Shown in pieces: positions 1-6,974 of a stretch of DNA of 11,411 bases. The notes beneath the pieces were generated by a model. The model searched no databases, had not been told where the DNA came from, and worked only from the letters and a program-made list of their open reading frames with translations. Source of the DNA: Lichenicola sp964249915 (lineage in GTDB: Bacteria > Pseudomonadota > Alphaproteobacteria > Acetobacterales > Acetobacteraceae); the NCBI GenBank assembly GCA_964249915.1, contig CAXUEL010000105.1:1-11411 (forward strand), in the 5' to 3' direction. Position numbers and translations under genes: made by a program. The first letter of the stretch is position 1; every line of letters starts with the position of its first letter.

Positions 1-1
1 C

Positions 2-73
2 GTCCTAGTCGACCGCCCAGACGTGAATACAGCCGCGTCCCTGAACGCGGCGACACTGGAGCGCCTTCCGTGA
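2..73 (+). CDS. Possible 3' end of a convergent gene (partial, doubtful)
   Basis: The second forward reading frame is open from the left edge to a TGA at 71-73, 19 bases before the rnr stop on the other strand. It would encode 23 residues ending ...LNAATLERLP. About three quarters of its codons end in G or C. That is more than frame 1, but less than the confident genes here. I do not recognise the peptide and so short a tail identifies no family. A convergent gene ending here is plausible, but an open frame of 23 codons is also expected by chance in GC-rich DNA. Sequence to the left of the window would decide it. Confidence 0.2.
   Translation, partial: VLVDRPDVNTAASLNAATLERLP
32..51 (-). terminator. 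Hairpin downstream of rnr, possible terminator
   Basis: A perfect 7-bp inverted repeat (GCCGCGT / ACGCGGC) with a 6-nt loop lies 42 bases beyond the rnr stop codon, at the end of the minus-strand gene block. On the minus strand it is followed by TGTATTC, which is only slightly T-rich, so it is not a textbook intrinsic terminator. It could also serve a convergent gene from the left. The placement is right and the stem is GC-rich, but the weak T-tract keeps confidence low. Confidence 0.3.
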
Positions 74-92
74 CGGCGCAGGTCTGGCCGAC

Positions 93-2393
93 CTACGCCG
101 GCCTCGGAAAAGAACCGGAGTCCGCCTCCTGGCTCGGCCGGTCGGCCGGCCTCGCCGACGTGGCCGGCGCGTCGCCGCCGATGGCGAACAACAACCCGCC
201 GGTCAGCGGCGCCGCCTCGACCAGCCGCACCGCGACGGCCTGCGCCAGGCGATACGCCATGCCGCTCCGCCTGCCGATCAGCGCCTGTGCCGCCTCGTCG
301 TGCATCCAGATTTCGTCGGCTCCCGAGGGAGCGGAAAGGGAGGAGACCGGCACCAGCCCGCTGGCGCCGGTTTCCGACAATGTGACGAAAAGCCCGAACC
401 GGGTCACGCCGGAAATGCGCGCGGCGAAGGTGGCGCCGATTTTATCCGCCATGTGTGCAGCGATGTAACGCTCGACCGCGTCGCGCTCCGCCAGCGCCGC
501 CCGCCGCTCGGTGGCGGTGACGTGCGCGCCGGCATCGGCGAAGCCCGCCCCGTCCTCGGTCCCGAGCCCGTCGCCGCCGAGCCTGAGGCCTGCGATCAGC
601 GCCCGGTGCACCAGCAGGTCGGCATAACGCCGGATTGGGCTGGTGAAGTGCGCATATTCCGGCAGCGCCAGGCCGAAATGCCCGACGTTGTCCGGGCCGT
701 ACTCCGCCTGCGACTGGCTGCGCAGCACCATCTCGTTGACCAGCGGCGCCTGCTCGGTGCCGGCGACGCGCGTCAGCACCGCATCGAGGTCGGCCGGGCG
801 CAGCTCGCCGTCCGGCTTGAGGGGAATGTCCAGCGTGCCCAGGAACGCCCTCAGCGCCTCCAGCTTCTCCGGCGACGGCGGCGCGTGCACCCGGAACATG
901 CAGGGCTGGTGCAGCCGTACCAGCTCCTGCGCAGCCGCCACGTTGGCCAGCACCATGAACTCCTCGATCAGCCGGTGGCTGTCCAGGCGCGCCCGCGGCA
1001 CGATCTCGGCCACCCGCCCGTCCTCGATCACCACCCGGCGCTCCGGCAGGTCGAGGTCGAGCGTGCCGCGCCGGGTGCGCGCCCCCAGCAGCGCCCGGAA
1101 CGCCCCGTACAGGCTGTCCAGCAGCCCCTCCGGCAGGGCGAGCACCGCGTCGCCGTCATGCGCCGCCTGCACCTGCTCGTAGGTGAGGCGGGCAGCACTC
1201 CGCATCAGGCCGCGGCCGAACCGGTGCGCCTGCTTGGCACCGTCCGCGCCGATCCGCATCTCCACGAACAGGCAGCCGCGCGGCTCGCCAGCCTTGAGCG
1301 AGCACCAGCCGTTGGACAGCGCCTCGGGCAGCATCGGCACCACGCGGTCCGGGAAGTACACCGAGTTGCCGCGCAGCCGCGCCTCCCGGTCGAGCGCCGA
1401 ACCCGTGCGGACGTAGTGCGCGACGTCGGCGATCGCGACCACCAGCCGGTAGCCGCCCGCGTTGCCCGGATCCGGCTCGGCGAACACCGCGTCGTCGAAG
1501 TCGCGCGCGTCGGCGCCGTCGATCGTCACCAGCGGCACCGCGCGCAGGTCGGTGCGCCCCGACAGCTCCACCCCCGTCGTCGCCTCCGCCTGCTCGACCG
1601 CCTCGGCCGGGAAGTGCTGCGGGATGTCGTGCGCATGCAGGCAGAGCAGGCTGACCGAGCGCGCGTCGCCCATCCGCCCCAGCCGCTCGACGATCCGCAC
1701 CGGCTTGAGGCCCAGCCCCATCTGCGGCAGCGGCTCGGCCAGCACGATCTCGTCCGGCTCCGCGCCGCCGGTCTCGCCGACCGGCACGCTCCAGTCTGCC
1801 TTGACCCGCCGGTCGACCGGGACCACCCGTCCGGCCTCGGCGAGGTGGCCGCGACGCACCGGCGCGTCGTCGGCGGGCAGCGGACGGTAGACCCCGAGCA
1901 CGCGGCCGGGCCGTGCCTCCAGCCGCCGGACCGTGCGGCCCTGGTAGCGCCCCTGTCCGATCGGCTTGAGCCGCGCCAGCACGCGCTGACCGGGTGCCAG
2001 GGCGGCGCGTCCGCGCAGCTCGGGATGCATGATCACCAGCGGCGGCGGCCCGGTCCCCTCCCAGCCGACCGGCCGCGCCAGCGCGTCGCCGTCGCCGTCG
2101 ATGCCGGTCACCTGCACCACGGCCTCCTCCGGCAGCCGGCCGGGGCTGGCGAAACGACGGGCGCCGGCGGGAACGAGCTCGCCCTCGCGCTCCAGCGTCT
2201 TCAGCAGGTCGCGCAACGGCACCCGGTGCTCCGGCCCGAGCCCGAACGCGCGCGCCACCTCGCGCTTGCCGACGCGCCCGCCCGACTCCGACACGAAGCG
2301 CCGGATCGCCTCGCGCGACGGGAACGTGCCGGTGCCGCGCCCCTCGGTGTTCTCTTCCGCGACCGGCACGTCCGCCGGCGGCCGCTTCGGCAT
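93..2393 (-). CDS. rnr: Ribonuclease R, 3'-5' exoribonuclease
   Basis: RNase R degrades structured RNA from the 3' end in the cytoplasm, acting in mRNA decay, rRNA quality control and tmRNA-linked turnover. The 766-residue product has the family order. An N-terminal winged-helix region lies at about 25-75 and cold-shock/OB-like domains at about 85-270. The RNB catalytic domain spans about 285-600, with the signature IDGADARDFDD at 291-301. D292, D298, D300 and D301 align with the metal-binding aspartates of E. coli RNase R. A second RNB signature, HFTSPIRRYADL, is at 582-593. An S1 RNA-binding domain covers about 650-730. It is slightly shorter than the E. coli enzyme (813 residues) and lacks its lysine-rich tail; the last 30 residues are Ala/Pro/Ser-rich. 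The ATG shares one base with the topA stop (TGATG) and has no clear Shine-Dalgarno, so translation is probably coupled to topA. Confidence 0.95.
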   Translation of the reverse strand: MPKRPPADVPVAEENTEGRGTGTFPSREAIRRFVSESGGRVGKREVARAFGLGPEHRVPLRDLLKTLEREGELVPAGARRFASPGRLPEEAVVQVTGIDGDGDALARPVGWEGTGPPPLVIMHPELRGRAALAPGQRVLARLKPIGQGRYQGRTVRRLEARPGRVLGVYRPLPADDAPVRRGHLAEAGRVVPVDRRVKADWSVPVGETGGAEPDEIVLAEPLPQMGLGLKPVRIVERLGRMGDARSVSLLCLHAHDIPQHFPAEAVEQAEATTGVELSGRTDLRAVPLVTIDGADARDFDDAVFAEPDPGNAGGYRLVVAIADVAHYVRTGSALDREARLRGNSVYFPDRVVPMLPEALSNGWCSLKAGEPRGCLFVEMRIGADGAKQAHRFGRGLMRSAARLTYEQVQAAHDGDAVLALPEGLLDSLYGAFRALLGARTRRGTLDLDLPERRVVIEDGRVAEIVPRARLDSHRLIEEFMVLANVAAAQELVRLHQPCMFRVHAPPSPEKLEALRAFLGTLDIPLKPDGELRPADLDAVLTRVAGTEQAPLVNEMVLRSQSQAEYGPDNVGHFGLALPEYAHFTSPIRRYADLLVHRALIAGLRLGGDGLGTEDGAGFADAGAHVTATERRAALAERDAVERYIAAHMADKIGATFAARISGVTRFGLFVTLSETGASGLVPVSSLSAPSGADEIWMHDEAAQALIGRRSGMAYRLAQAVAVRLVEAAPLTGGLLFAIGGDAPATSARPADRPSQEADSGSFPRPA

Positions 2394-5134
2394 CAGGCGC
2401 GGGTCTTGGACGCGGTTCTGCCGGACCCGGCCGCAGCCATTTTCGGCGGCGGCTTGACCCGGCTCGCCGGCTTCTTCGCCGCCACCTTGCCGGCCACGGG
2501 CTTGACCACCTTGGCCGCGATCTTCGGTGCCGGCGCCGGCGGCTTCGGCGCAGCACTCGCGACCGGCGTCGCCCGCTTCGCCGGCTTGGCCTTGACCACG
2601 GCACCCTTCTTGCCGCGCGGCTTGAGCGGCTTGCCCTTCTCCGCCAGCAGCGGCACCGCCTCCGCCAGCGTGAACTCCTCCATGGAGCGGTCGCGCGGCA
2701 GGTTGGCGACAACCTGGCCGTGCTGCACGTACGGCCCGAACCGCCCCTTGCGCACCAGCACCGGCTCGCGGTCCTTCGGATGCTCGCCCAGCGTGCGCAC
2801 CGAGGCCAGCTTCTTGCCCAGCACGTCCACCGCCCGGTTCATGCCGACCTGGAGGATGTCGTCATCCTTTTCCAGCGAGGCGAAGATGGCACCCATCTTC
2901 ACGTACGGCCCGAACCGGCCGATCCCGGCCTCGATCGGCTCGCCCAGCTCCGGATGCAGCCCGACCAGGCGCGGCAGCGACAGCAGCCCGACCGCCTGCT
3001 CCAGGGTGACGCTGTCGCCCTCGAAGCCCTTGGGCAGGGTGGCCCGCCGGGGCTTGGCCTTCTTGTCGTTCGGGTCCGGCTCGCCCTGCTGCACATAGAG
3101 CCCCCACGGCCCGCGCTTGACCACCACGTCCTCGCCGGTGTCGGGATGGGTGCCCAGCGCCCGCATCCCGTCCTTCAGCTCGCCGCCCTCGCCCTCCTTG
3201 GCATCGATCACCAGCCTGCGAGTGAACTGGCAGGCCGGATAGTTCGAGCAGCCGATGAACGAGCCGTAGCGGCCGAGCTTGAGCCCGAGCCGCCCGGTGC
3301 CGCAGGCGGTGCAGGTGCGCGGGTCGCCGCCGTCGTCGCGGACGGGAAAGAAGTGCGGACCCAGATCGGCGTCCAGCGCGTCGATCACGTCGGAGATCTT
3401 GAGGTCCCTGGTCTGCGCCACCGCGTGCGAGAACGCTTCCCAGAACTTGGCCATCACCGCGCGCCAGTCCGCCCGGCCGTCGGAAATGTCGTCGAGCTGC
3501 TCTTCCAGCCCGGCGGTGAACTGCGGGTCGACGTAGCGCTCGAAGAACGAGGTCAGGAACGCCGTCACCAGCCGGCCGCGATCCTCGGGAATGAAGCGCC
3601 GGTTCTCCAGCCGCACGTAGTCGCGGTCGCGCAGCACGGTCAGGATCGAGGCGTAGGTGGAGGGCCTGCCGATGCCGATCTCCTCCATCTTCTTGACCAG
3701 GCTGGCCTCGGAGAACCGCGGCGGCGGCTGGGTGAAGTGCTGGTCCGCCGCCACCGCGCCGCGCTTCAGCGGGTCCGCCTCGCGCATCGGCGGCAGCATT
3801 CGGCCGTCCTCGTCCTCCGCCCCCTTCGCGTCGGCATCGTCCCGCCCCTCGGCATACAGCTTGAGGTAGCCGTCGAAGGCGACGATCGAGCCGTTGGCGC
3901 GCAGCCTGGCCCGGCCGGCCGGCTCGGCGATCTCCACCACCACCTGGTCCAGCTCGGCGGACTGCATCTGGCTGGCCACCGCGCGCTTCCAGATCAGCTC
4001 GTACAGCCGGCGCTGCTCGTCGCCGAGATAACGCCCGATCTGCTGCGGCGTGCGGGCGACGTCGGTCGGACGCACCGCCTCGTGCGCCTCCTGCGCGTTC
4101 TTCGCCTTGGTCGAGTACTCCCGCGCGATCCCCGGCAGGTAGTCGCGGCCGAACGCCTCGTCGATGTGCCCGCGGATCGCATCCACCGCTTCCCGCGCCA
4201 TCTGCACGCCGTCGGTCCGCATGTAGGTGATCAGCCCGACGGTCTCGCCGTCCAGCTCGATGCCCTCGTACAGCTGCTGCGCCGCCCGCATGGTCGCCTG
4301 CGCGCCGAAGCCCAGCTTGCGCGACGCTTCCTGCTGCAGCGTGGAAGTGGTGAACGGCGCCGGCGGGTTGCGCTTGACCTTGCGCCGCTCCACCGAGCCG
4401 ACGGAGAACTGCCCGGCCTCCACCGCCGCCTTGGCGGCCATCGCCCGGCTCTCGTCGCCCAGGTCGAACTGGTCGAGCTTCCTGCCCTCCAGGTGGGTCA
4501 GCCGGGCGGTGAACGGCGCCCCCGCCGGCGTGGTCATCTGCGCCTGCACCGACCAGTACTCGCGCGGCCGGAACACCTCGATCTCGGCTTCGCGCTCGCA
4601 GATCAGCCGGAGCGCCACCGACTGCACCCGCCCGGCGGAGCGGCTGCCAGGCAGTTTGCGCCACAGCACCGGCGACAGGGTGAAGCCCACCAAGTAGTCT
4701 AGCGCCCGCCGGGCCAGGTACGCCTCGATCAGCGGCATGTCGAGGTCGCGCGGCGCCTTCATCGCCGTCCGGATCGCGTTCTTGGTGATCTCGTTGAAGG
4801 TGACGCGCTGCACGTCGATGCCGCGCAGCAGGTGCTTCTCCTCCAGCATCGCCCGGACGTGCCAGGAGATCGCCTCGCCCTCGCGGTCCGGATCGGTGGC
4901 CAGATACAGCGTCTTGGCGCCCTTCAGCGCCTTGGCGATGGCGGCGATCTGGCGGTTGCCGCGCTCGTCGGCTTCCCAGTCCATCGCGAAGTCCTGCTCC
5001 GGACGGACGCTGCCGTCCTTGGGCGGCAGGTCGCGGACGTGGCCGAACGAGGCCAGCACGGTGAAGCCGTCGCCCAGGTACTTGTTGATCGTCTTCGCCT
5101 TGGCGGGCGACTCGACAACGACGACGTCAGCCAT
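2393..5134 (-). CDS. topA: DNA topoisomerase I (type IA)
   Basis: TopA relaxes negative supercoils by cutting one DNA strand through a phosphotyrosine link. The 913-residue product starts MADVVVVESPAKAK, the family N-terminus. E8 is the TOPRIM glutamate, and the acidic triad follows in ATDPDREGE (D81, D83). The catalytic tyrosine is Y304 in ITYMRTDG. A four-cysteine zinc ribbon uses C608, C611, C629 and C635. Three cysteine-free C-terminal repeats follow, each with a GRFGPYV-like core (about 673-684, 739-748, 796-806). A Lys/Ala/Pro-rich basic tail occupies about 830-913. The frame is open upstream to an ATG at 5179, which would add 15 residues. I chose 5134 because GGAG lies 5 nt before that ATG and the family motif begins there at once. 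It lies 47 nt after dprA, the only real gap in the block, and overlaps rnr by one base. Confidence 0.96.
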   Translation of the reverse strand: MADVVVVESPAKAKTINKYLGDGFTVLASFGHVRDLPPKDGSVRPEQDFAMDWEADERGNRQIAAIAKALKGAKTLYLATDPDREGEAISWHVRAMLEEKHLLRGIDVQRVTFNEITKNAIRTAMKAPRDLDMPLIEAYLARRALDYLVGFTLSPVLWRKLPGSRSAGRVQSVALRLICEREAEIEVFRPREYWSVQAQMTTPAGAPFTARLTHLEGRKLDQFDLGDESRAMAAKAAVEAGQFSVGSVERRKVKRNPPAPFTTSTLQQEASRKLGFGAQATMRAAQQLYEGIELDGETVGLITYMRTDGVQMAREAVDAIRGHIDEAFGRDYLPGIAREYSTKAKNAQEAHEAVRPTDVARTPQQIGRYLGDEQRRLYELIWKRAVASQMQSAELDQVVVEIAEPAGRARLRANGSIVAFDGYLKLYAEGRDDADAKGAEDEDGRMLPPMREADPLKRGAVAADQHFTQPPPRFSEASLVKKMEEIGIGRPSTYASILTVLRDRDYVRLENRRFIPEDRGRLVTAFLTSFFERYVDPQFTAGLEEQLDDISDGRADWRAVMAKFWEAFSHAVAQTRDLKISDVIDALDADLGPHFFPVRDDGGDPRTCTACGTGRLGLKLGRYGSFIGCSNYPACQFTRRLVIDAKEGEGGELKDGMRALGTHPDTGEDVVVKRGPWGLYVQQGEPDPNDKKAKPRRATLPKGFEGDSVTLEQAVGLLSLPRLVGLHPELGEPIEAGIGRFGPYVKMGAIFASLEKDDDILQVGMNRAVDVLGKKLASVRTLGEHPKDREPVLVRKGRFGPYVQHGQVVANLPRDRSMEEFTLAEAVPLLAEKGKPLKPRGKKGAVVKAKPAKRATPVASAAPKPPAPAPKIAAKVVKPVAGKVAAKKPASRVKPPPKMAAAGSGRTASKTRA

Positions 5135-5139
5135 GAACA

Positions 5140-5143
5140 CTCC
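5140..5143 (-). promoter_or_regulatory. Ribosome binding site of topA
   Basis: GGAG on the minus strand lies 5 nt before the ATG at 5134 and supports that start over the in-frame ATG at 5179. Its GGA is also the 3' end of the palindrome at 5141-5152. Confidence 0.65.
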
Positions 5144-5152
5144 GGATCCGGA
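5141..5152. repeat. 12-bp perfect palindrome before topA
   Basis: TCCGGATCCGGA reads the same on both strands. In the topA transcript it could fold as a 4-bp UCCG/CGGA stem with a GAUC loop, partly covering the Shine-Dalgarno GGAG. It could equally be a chance palindrome or a protein site. The structure is short and I see no family precedent for it. Confidence 0.3.
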
Positions 5153-5181
5153 TCGAGGGTCTGCAACCCCCGGCTGCACCG

Positions 5182-6318
5182 TCAGCCCGGCCGGAACCGG
5201 TCCGCCAGCAGCCCGACGCGGTTCCCGGGGAGGGATTCCACACGTCCTGCGAGTTCCAGCTCGGTCAGCACCGCCAGTACGGCAGAGATCGAGAACTGGC
5301 AGCGGCGCACCAGATCGTCAACCGGCGTGGGCGTGTGACTGAGCAGCCGCAGCAGCGCGTCCCGCACCGAGCCGAGCTGGTCCCAGCTTTCCGGCGCGTC
5401 CGCGCCCCAGCTCGAGGACGGTTCCGCGAAGCCGGTCGGCCCCAGGTCCGGACGCAGTTCCGGCAGGTGGTGCAGCACGTCGGCAGCGTTCTCGACCAGG
5501 TGCGCCTCGCGCCTGCGCAGCAGGTCATTGGAGCCGCGGCAGCGCGGATCCAGCGGGCTGCCCGGCACCGCGTACAGCTCGCGGCCATAGTCCAGCGCCA
5601 GCCCGGCCGAGATCAGGCTGCCCGATTTCGGCGCCGCCTCCACCACCACGCAGCCGAGCGACAGCCCGACGATGATGCGGTTGCGGCGGGGGAAGTGCTT
5701 TGACTGCGGCGCGGTGCCGAGCGGCGCTTCCGCCACCACGCAGCCCTGGCCCGCGATGCGCTCCTGCAGCGCCGCGTGTTCCGGCGGGTAGGGCTTGTCG
5801 AGCCCGCCGGCGATCGCCGCCACCGTCGGACCCACATGCAGCGCGCCCGCATGCGCGGCGCCGTCGATCCCCCGCGCCAGCCCGGACACCACCACCAGCC
5901 CGGCGCCGCCGAGCTCGGCCGCCAGCGCCTCGGCGATGCGCAGGCCGGCCGCGGACGCGTTGCGGGCGCCGACGATCGCCCCCGCGCGCCGGTGCAGGAT
6001 CGCCGGATCCCCCAGCACCGACAGCACCGGCGGCGCGTCGGCGAGCTGGGCCAGCAGCGGCGGATACTCCGGCTGCCCCAGCAGGAGGAACCGGCCGCCG
6101 AGACGGTCGAGCGCCTCGATCTCCGCCTCCGCCATCCCCTGGCTGGGGACGGAAGGCGGCCCGTCGCGGCCGCCGGCGTGGGCCAGGCCGGGCAGGGCGT
6201 CCAGCGCCGCCTCCGGATCGCCGCCGAAGCGCTGCATCAGGCGACGGAACCCCATCGGCCCGACGCCCTCGGTGCGGATCAGCCGCAGGATCGGCGCAAG
6301 CGGTATCCGGCCGCTCAT
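5182..6318 (-). CDS. dprA: DNA processing protein DprA (Smf)
   Basis: DprA binds incoming single-stranded DNA during natural transformation and loads RecA on it; it is also widely kept in bacteria not known to transform. The 378-residue product has an N-terminal helical (SAM/HhH-like) segment at about 5-45. The extended Rossmann fold lies at about 70-285, with the family motifs VGARNAS (116-122), SGLARGIDGAAH (145-156), GGLDKPYPPEH (171-181), FPRRNRIIVGLS (209-220) and the SGSLISAGLALDYGRELYAVPG region (232-253). A C-terminal winged helix (about 317-370) is typical of many Gram-negative DprA proteins. The ATG overlaps the plsY stop by 4 nt (ATGA), implying coupled translation. The frame is open further upstream, but that stretch is inside plsY and has no DprA homology. 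All key motifs look intact. Confidence 0.95.
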   Translation of the reverse strand: MSGRIPLAPILRLIRTEGVGPMGFRRLMQRFGGDPEAALDALPGLAHAGGRDGPPSVPSQGMAEAEIEALDRLGGRFLLLGQPEYPPLLAQLADAPPVLSVLGDPAILHRRAGAIVGARNASAAGLRIAEALAAELGGAGLVVVSGLARGIDGAAHAGALHVGPTVAAIAGGLDKPYPPEHAALQERIAGQGCVVAEAPLGTAPQSKHFPRRNRIIVGLSLGCVVVEAAPKSGSLISAGLALDYGRELYAVPGSPLDPRCRGSNDLLRRREAHLVENAADVLHHLPELRPDLGPTGFAEPSSSWGADAPESWDQLGSVRDALLRLLSHTPTPVDDLVRRCQFSISAVLAVLTELELAGRVESLPGNRVGLLADRFRPG

Positions 6319-6965
6319 GCCATGCCTGCCGGGCGTCCGCCGATCCGCGGCTCGGTGCCGGACAGCAGCCGGGCGACGTTGGCGTGGTGCCGCACGAACA
6401 CGATCAGCGTGATCGCGAGCCCGGCCCAGGGCCCTGGCGCGAGGAGCATCCCGCCGCCCAGCACCAGCAGCAGCGGTGCCGGCAGGACGAACGCCGCCAG
6501 CGCCCCGGCCGAGGAGATCCGGCTCAGCCGCGCCACCAGGAGCCAGGAAAGGCAGCAGATCGCCCCCGCCCGCCAGTCCAGCGCCAGCACCGCGCCCAGT
6601 CCGGTCGCGACCCCCTTGCCGCCGCGGCCCCGCAGCCAGACCGGGAAGCAGTGCCCGATCACGACGCAGACCGCCGCCACTGCCGCCGCAACATCGGACG
6701 CCGGCAGCAACACGGCCAGCCCGCACCCCAGCACCGCGACCACCCCCTTGAGCCCGTCCAGCAGCAGGGTGGCGGCGGCGAGGCCGCGTCGGCCGGTGCG
6801 CAGCACGTTGGTGGCGCCGATGTTGCCCGAGCCGATCCGCCGCAGGTCGCCGGCACCGCCCAGGCGGGTCAGGATCAGCCCGAACGGGATGCTGCCGAGC
6901 AGGTAGGACAGCGCCGCCGCCCCGGCCAGCATCATGGTCCCGTCGCCCACCGCGTTCCCGCTCAT
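6315..6965 (-). CDS. plsY: Glycerol-3-phosphate acyltransferase PlsY
   Basis: PlsY is an inner-membrane enzyme that transfers the acyl group from acyl-phosphate to glycerol-3-phosphate, giving lysophosphatidic acid, the first step of membrane phospholipid synthesis. The acyl-phosphate comes from PlsX, which is not in this window. The 216-residue product is of normal family length and very hydrophobic, with about five to seven membrane segments. The conserved loops are present: GSIPFG (24-29), GSGNIGATNVLR (45-56), GHCFPVW (104-110), GGKGVATG (115-122) and RHHANVARLLSGTEP (192-206). The start at 6965 is set by GAGG 5 nt upstream, which overlaps the stop of the preceding gene. The frame is open further upstream, but only inside that gene. 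An alternative start at Met11 or Met12 would have no such site. Confidence 0.95.
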   Translation of the reverse strand: MSGNAVGDGTMMLAGAAALSYLLGSIPFGLILTRLGGAGDLRRIGSGNIGATNVLRTGRRGLAAATLLLDGLKGVVAVLGCGLAVLLPASDVAAAVAAVCVVIGHCFPVWLRGRGGKGVATGLGAVLALDWRAGAICCLSWLLVARLSRISSAGALAAFVLPAPLLLVLGGGMLLAPGPWAGLAITLIVFVRHHANVARLLSGTEPRIGGRPAGMA

Positions 6966-6970
6966 GCGAT

Positions 6971-6974
6971 CCTC
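6971..6974 (-). promoter_or_regulatory. Ribosome binding site of plsY
   Basis: GAGG on the minus strand lies 5 nt before the plsY ATG. It overlaps the TGA stop of the pyrC-like gene (TGAGG), so ribosomes ending there are placed to restart on plsY. It fixes the plsY start at 6965. Confidence 0.65.

Noticed and set aside
300..3098. 932-codon open frame on the plus strand
   Set aside because: It lies antisense to rnr and topA, both identified by multiple catalytic motifs. Its product is rich in Arg, Gln, His and Pro with no recognisable domain, as expected for a shadow frame in GC-rich DNA.
2720..4702. 660-codon open frame on the plus strand
   Set aside because: It is antisense to topA, with low-complexity Leu/His/Gln/Arg composition and no motif. 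It is a GC-bias shadow.
5156..5168. GGGT-CTGCA-ACCC stem as a terminator after dprA
   Set aside because: Only 4 bp of stem and no T-tract; too weak to call, and topA would be cut off from the block.
5135..5179. 15-residue N-terminal extension of TopA
   Set aside because: There is no Shine-Dalgarno for the ATG at 5179, the extension has no family match, and the ATG at 5134 has GGAG at proper spacing directly before the conserved N-terminus.
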